Origin: Dehalococcoidia bacterium
Lineage (GTDB): Bacteria; Chloroflexota; Dehalococcoidia; Lucifugimonadales; Lucifugimonadaceae
Assembly (NCBI GenBank): GCA_022824185.1
Contig: JAJEAU010000017.1
Span: 1 to 64,000 of the forward strand
Length of the DNA: 64,000 bases
Direction: 5' to 3'
Both the position numbers and the translations under genes were made by a program. Numbering within the stretch: the first letter of the stretch is position 1; every line of letters starts with the position of its first letter. Below, piece after piece: positions 62,276-64,000 of the stretch. The notes beneath the pieces are model-generated. The model did not search any database and had not been told where the DNA came from. It was given only the letters and a program-made list of their open reading frames with translations.

Positions 62276-63685
62276 TTAGTGAAAAACCACCATCTTCAAC
62301 TCCGTCATCTCATCAATCGCGTACGTCGGGCCTTCCTTCCCGAACCCGCTGTCCTTCAATCCGCCGTAAGGCATCAAGTCGGCCCGGAACTGTGTGCCCG
62401 AGTTGATGTTCAGGTTGCCGGAATCGACCTCCAACGCAAACCGCATCGCATGATCGACGTTCTGAGTGAAGATCGCAGCCGCCAAACCAAAGTTGGTGTC
62501 GTTCGCAAGCTCGATGGCTTCGTCTATGTCCGAGGCAGGCGTGACCGCGACCGTGGGACCAAAAACCTCTTCCCTCGATACGCGCATATCGGGGTCAACG
62601 TCCGCCAAGATCGTTGGCGTCATGATCGCCCCATCCCGCGTACCACCCGCAACGACTCGTGCTCCGCCGTCGACCGCTTCGTTGACCCATGTCTCCACGC
62701 GTGCGGCGTCAGATTCTCTCACCAACGGACCCATGTTGGTCGCATCCTTCTTGGGATCGCCGTACGAAAGCGCTTCGACCGCCGGTTTCAACGCATCGAG
62801 GTAGTCCCCGTATGCCGATTCCTGCACGATTACCCGCTGCGTCGAGATGCATACCTGACCTGCGTTGGCGTAACCGCTCTGCGCCGTCGCCGCCGCAACC
62901 TTGTCCATATCCGCATCCGGCATAACGATCAACGGCGAGTTCGAACCAAGCTCCATCGTCACCTTCTTCAACCCGGCCATCCGAGTGATGTGCTCGCCAA
63001 CTTCCCGTGATCCCGTGAACGTCACTTTTCGGACATTCGGTTGAGACACCAACGCATCGCCGATGGTTCGACCCGATCCAGTGATGCACTGAACCGCCAT
63101 GTCGGGAATCCCGGCGTCGAGCAGTATCTCCGTGAGTTTGAGCGCCGACAACGGCGTGTCAGACGCCGGCTTGATGATCACTGCATTACCTGCTGCTAGG
63201 GCAGGACCAACCTTGTGAGCAACCAAATTCAACGGGAAGTTGAATGGCGCAATCGCCGCCACAATCCCGACCGGCACTCGCACCGTGAACCCGAACTTCC
63301 CAGCATTCCCAGGAGACGCATCCAGCGGAATCGTCTCACCCCGCAACCGTTTGGCCTCCTCTGCAGACCAAGTCATCGTCTGAACTGCCCTGTCGACCTC
63401 TAACCGACCCTCCGAGATCACCTTCCCTTCCTCGCGAGTGATCGTCTGACCCAGCTCCTCTTTCCGCGCCTCGATCAACGAAACCGCCCGCATCAGAATT
63501 TCATACCGATCCATCCCCGTCAGACGCGACATCTGTTCTCGCCCGTCCTCGGCAGCCTTAGCCGCCAACACCACATCCTCAACCGATGCGCCCGGCACCG
63601 TATCAAACGCCTCACCCGAAAAAGGATCAATCACATCCATGCGATCGTCCCTCTCGACCCACTCTCCAGCCACGTACATCTTCAT
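62276..63685 (-). CDS. NAD(P)-dependent aldehyde dehydrogenase
   Basis: This 469-residue enzyme oxidises an aldehyde to the acid. Asn149 (FNFP), Lys172 (IIKPAS), Glu245 (MELGSN) and the nucleophile Cys279 (GQVCIST) are all present. It lacks the CoA-acylating features and resembles lactaldehyde/glyceraldehyde-3-phosphate-type non-phosphorylating dehydrogenases. The start is the ATG at 63685 after GGAGAG; the frame extends 17 codons further. Between it and the lipoprotein gene 238 bases show nothing. Confidence 0.94.
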   Translation of the reverse strand: MKMYVAGEWVERDDRMDVIDPFSGEAFDTVPGASVEDVVLAAKAAEDGREQMSRLTGMDRYEILMRAVSLIEARKEELGQTITREEGKVISEGRLEVDRAVQTMTWSAEEAKRLRGETIPLDASPGNAGKFGFTVRVPVGIVAAIAPFNFPLNLVAHKVGPALAAGNAVIIKPASDTPLSALKLTEILLDAGIPDMAVQCITGSGRTIGDALVSQPNVRKVTFTGSREVGEHITRMAGLKKVTMELGSNSPLIVMPDADMDKVAAATAQSGYANAGQVCISTQRVIVQESAYGDYLDALKPAVEALSYGDPKKDATNMGPLVRESDAARVETWVNEAVDGGARVVAGGTRDGAIMTPTILADVDPDMRVSREEVFGPTVAVTPASDIDEAIELANDTNFGLAAAIFTQNVDHAMRFALEVDSGNLNINSGTQFRADLMPYGGLKDSGFGKEGPTYAIDEMTELKMVVFH

Positions 63686-63736
63686 GTTCAATCTCTCCGT
63701 TAGGCTCGCTGACCTTAGCGTCCAGACCTCATCCAT

Positions 63737-63926
63737 CTAAGACCAAGCCCGAACCCACAACAGCAAAACCCCATATTCATCACAGAACGTGACAACATTC
63801 TATCCACTCAACCAAAATCACCACACAAACCCGAAAACCACAACACCACGCCCCAGCTAACCAGCCCACCACTCATTGCCAACCCCACATCCACCAACTA
63901 CAACCCTCATCCCGCAGTACCGTGTC
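63737..63926. other. G-poor intergenic sequence
   Basis: This stretch is rich in A and C and very poor in G on the + strand, with no supported ORF, RNA or promoter. It marks the strong C-over-G strand bias of the right part of the window. Confidence 0.4.
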
Positions 63927-63963
63927 CCCTCTCCCGCTGGGCGGGAGAGGGCTAGGGTGAGGG
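63927..63963. repeat. Intergenic hairpin repeat (REP-like)
   Basis: CCCTCTCCCGC (63927-63937) pairs perfectly with GCGGGAGAGGG (63941-63951) around a TGG loop and is followed by CTAGGGTGAGGG. I recognise this unit as one that recurs in intergenic regions of many bacterial genomes. It is the only copy I see in the window. Confidence 0.6.
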
Positions 63964-64000
63964 CCGGGGAGGTGCGGGGCCAGCAGGACTCCCCAACTAC

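Noticed and set aside
61511-63010. 499-codon open frame on the + strand
   Set aside because: It is the shadow of the PT-rich lipoprotein and part of the aldehyde dehydrogenase on the other strand; its VGSGTGV-like repeats are the complement of the PT repeat.

Overview
The window looks like a Chloroflexota (class Dehalococcoidia-like) genome, most probably SAR202-type. Three things point there: a 16S rRNA gene that is not followed by 23S/5S; several enolase-superfamily (mandelate racemase/MLE) paralogues plus a luciferase-like flavin monooxygenase, both families reported as expanded in SAR202; and lipoproteins with VEVEK-type or PT-rich spacers after the lipobox, as seen in many Chloroflexota. 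This assignment is inference; only a 16S or marker-gene search would settle it.

Layout. 1-2.8 kb: a dense, apparently non-coding structured RNA cut by the window edge, then a stand-alone 16S unit with its own promoter, long processing stem and terminator. 2.8-7.7 kb: two toxin-antitoxin (TA) pairs, a cytochrome c lipoprotein, an enolase-family enzyme and a nonsense-interrupted flavin monooxygenase. 7.9-11.9 kb: MoxR / DUF58 / DUF4129-like operon. 11.9-17.5 kb: pyruvate kinase, zinc-ribbon protein, a serine-recombinase-like protein without the usual catalytic motif, RNase P RNA, a TA pair and a NifU-like protein. 17.5-22.3 kb: a beta-hydroxyacid dehydrogenase and a ProV-ProW-ProX type betaine uptake operon. 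22.3-31.3 kb: GIY-YIG protein, thiamine-diphosphate enzyme, a first FtsZ, an enolase-family enzyme and two Eis-like acetyltransferases. 31.3-38.4 kb: BirA, DUF167, TrmD, MogA, RsmH, FtsA, a second FtsZ and an NrdR gene with an in-frame UGA. 38.4-49 kb: class II ribonucleotide reductase, PdxA, an ABC exporter, ProC, L19 and PriA. 49-54 kb: three tandem enolase-family paralogues with a HigBA pair among them. 54-58.3 kb: an ATPase/DUF4276 pair, SDR, molybdopterin enzyme and two more TA modules. 58.4-63.7 kb: alcohol dehydrogenase, GH4, a PT-rich lipoprotein and an aldehyde dehydrogenase.

How the genes fit together. The catabolic genes (five enolase-family enzymes, SDR, MDR, ALDH, GH4, 3-hydroxyisobutyrate-type dehydrogenase, ThDP enzyme) suggest oxidation of sugar acids and related organic acids. 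Betaine uptake fits a saline habitat. NrdR with NrdJ, RsmH-FtsA-FtsZ, PriA, TrmD and L19 are housekeeping. Six TA modules and one possible defence pair sit among the accessory genes.

On the + strand G exceeds C up to about 25 kb whatever the gene direction, and C exceeds G beyond about 30 kb. This sign change is the pattern expected near a replication terminus. Four genes are each disrupted by what looks like a single-codon event: an antitoxin and a toxin without a normal start codon, a monooxygenase with an internal TAA, and nrdR with an internal TGA.
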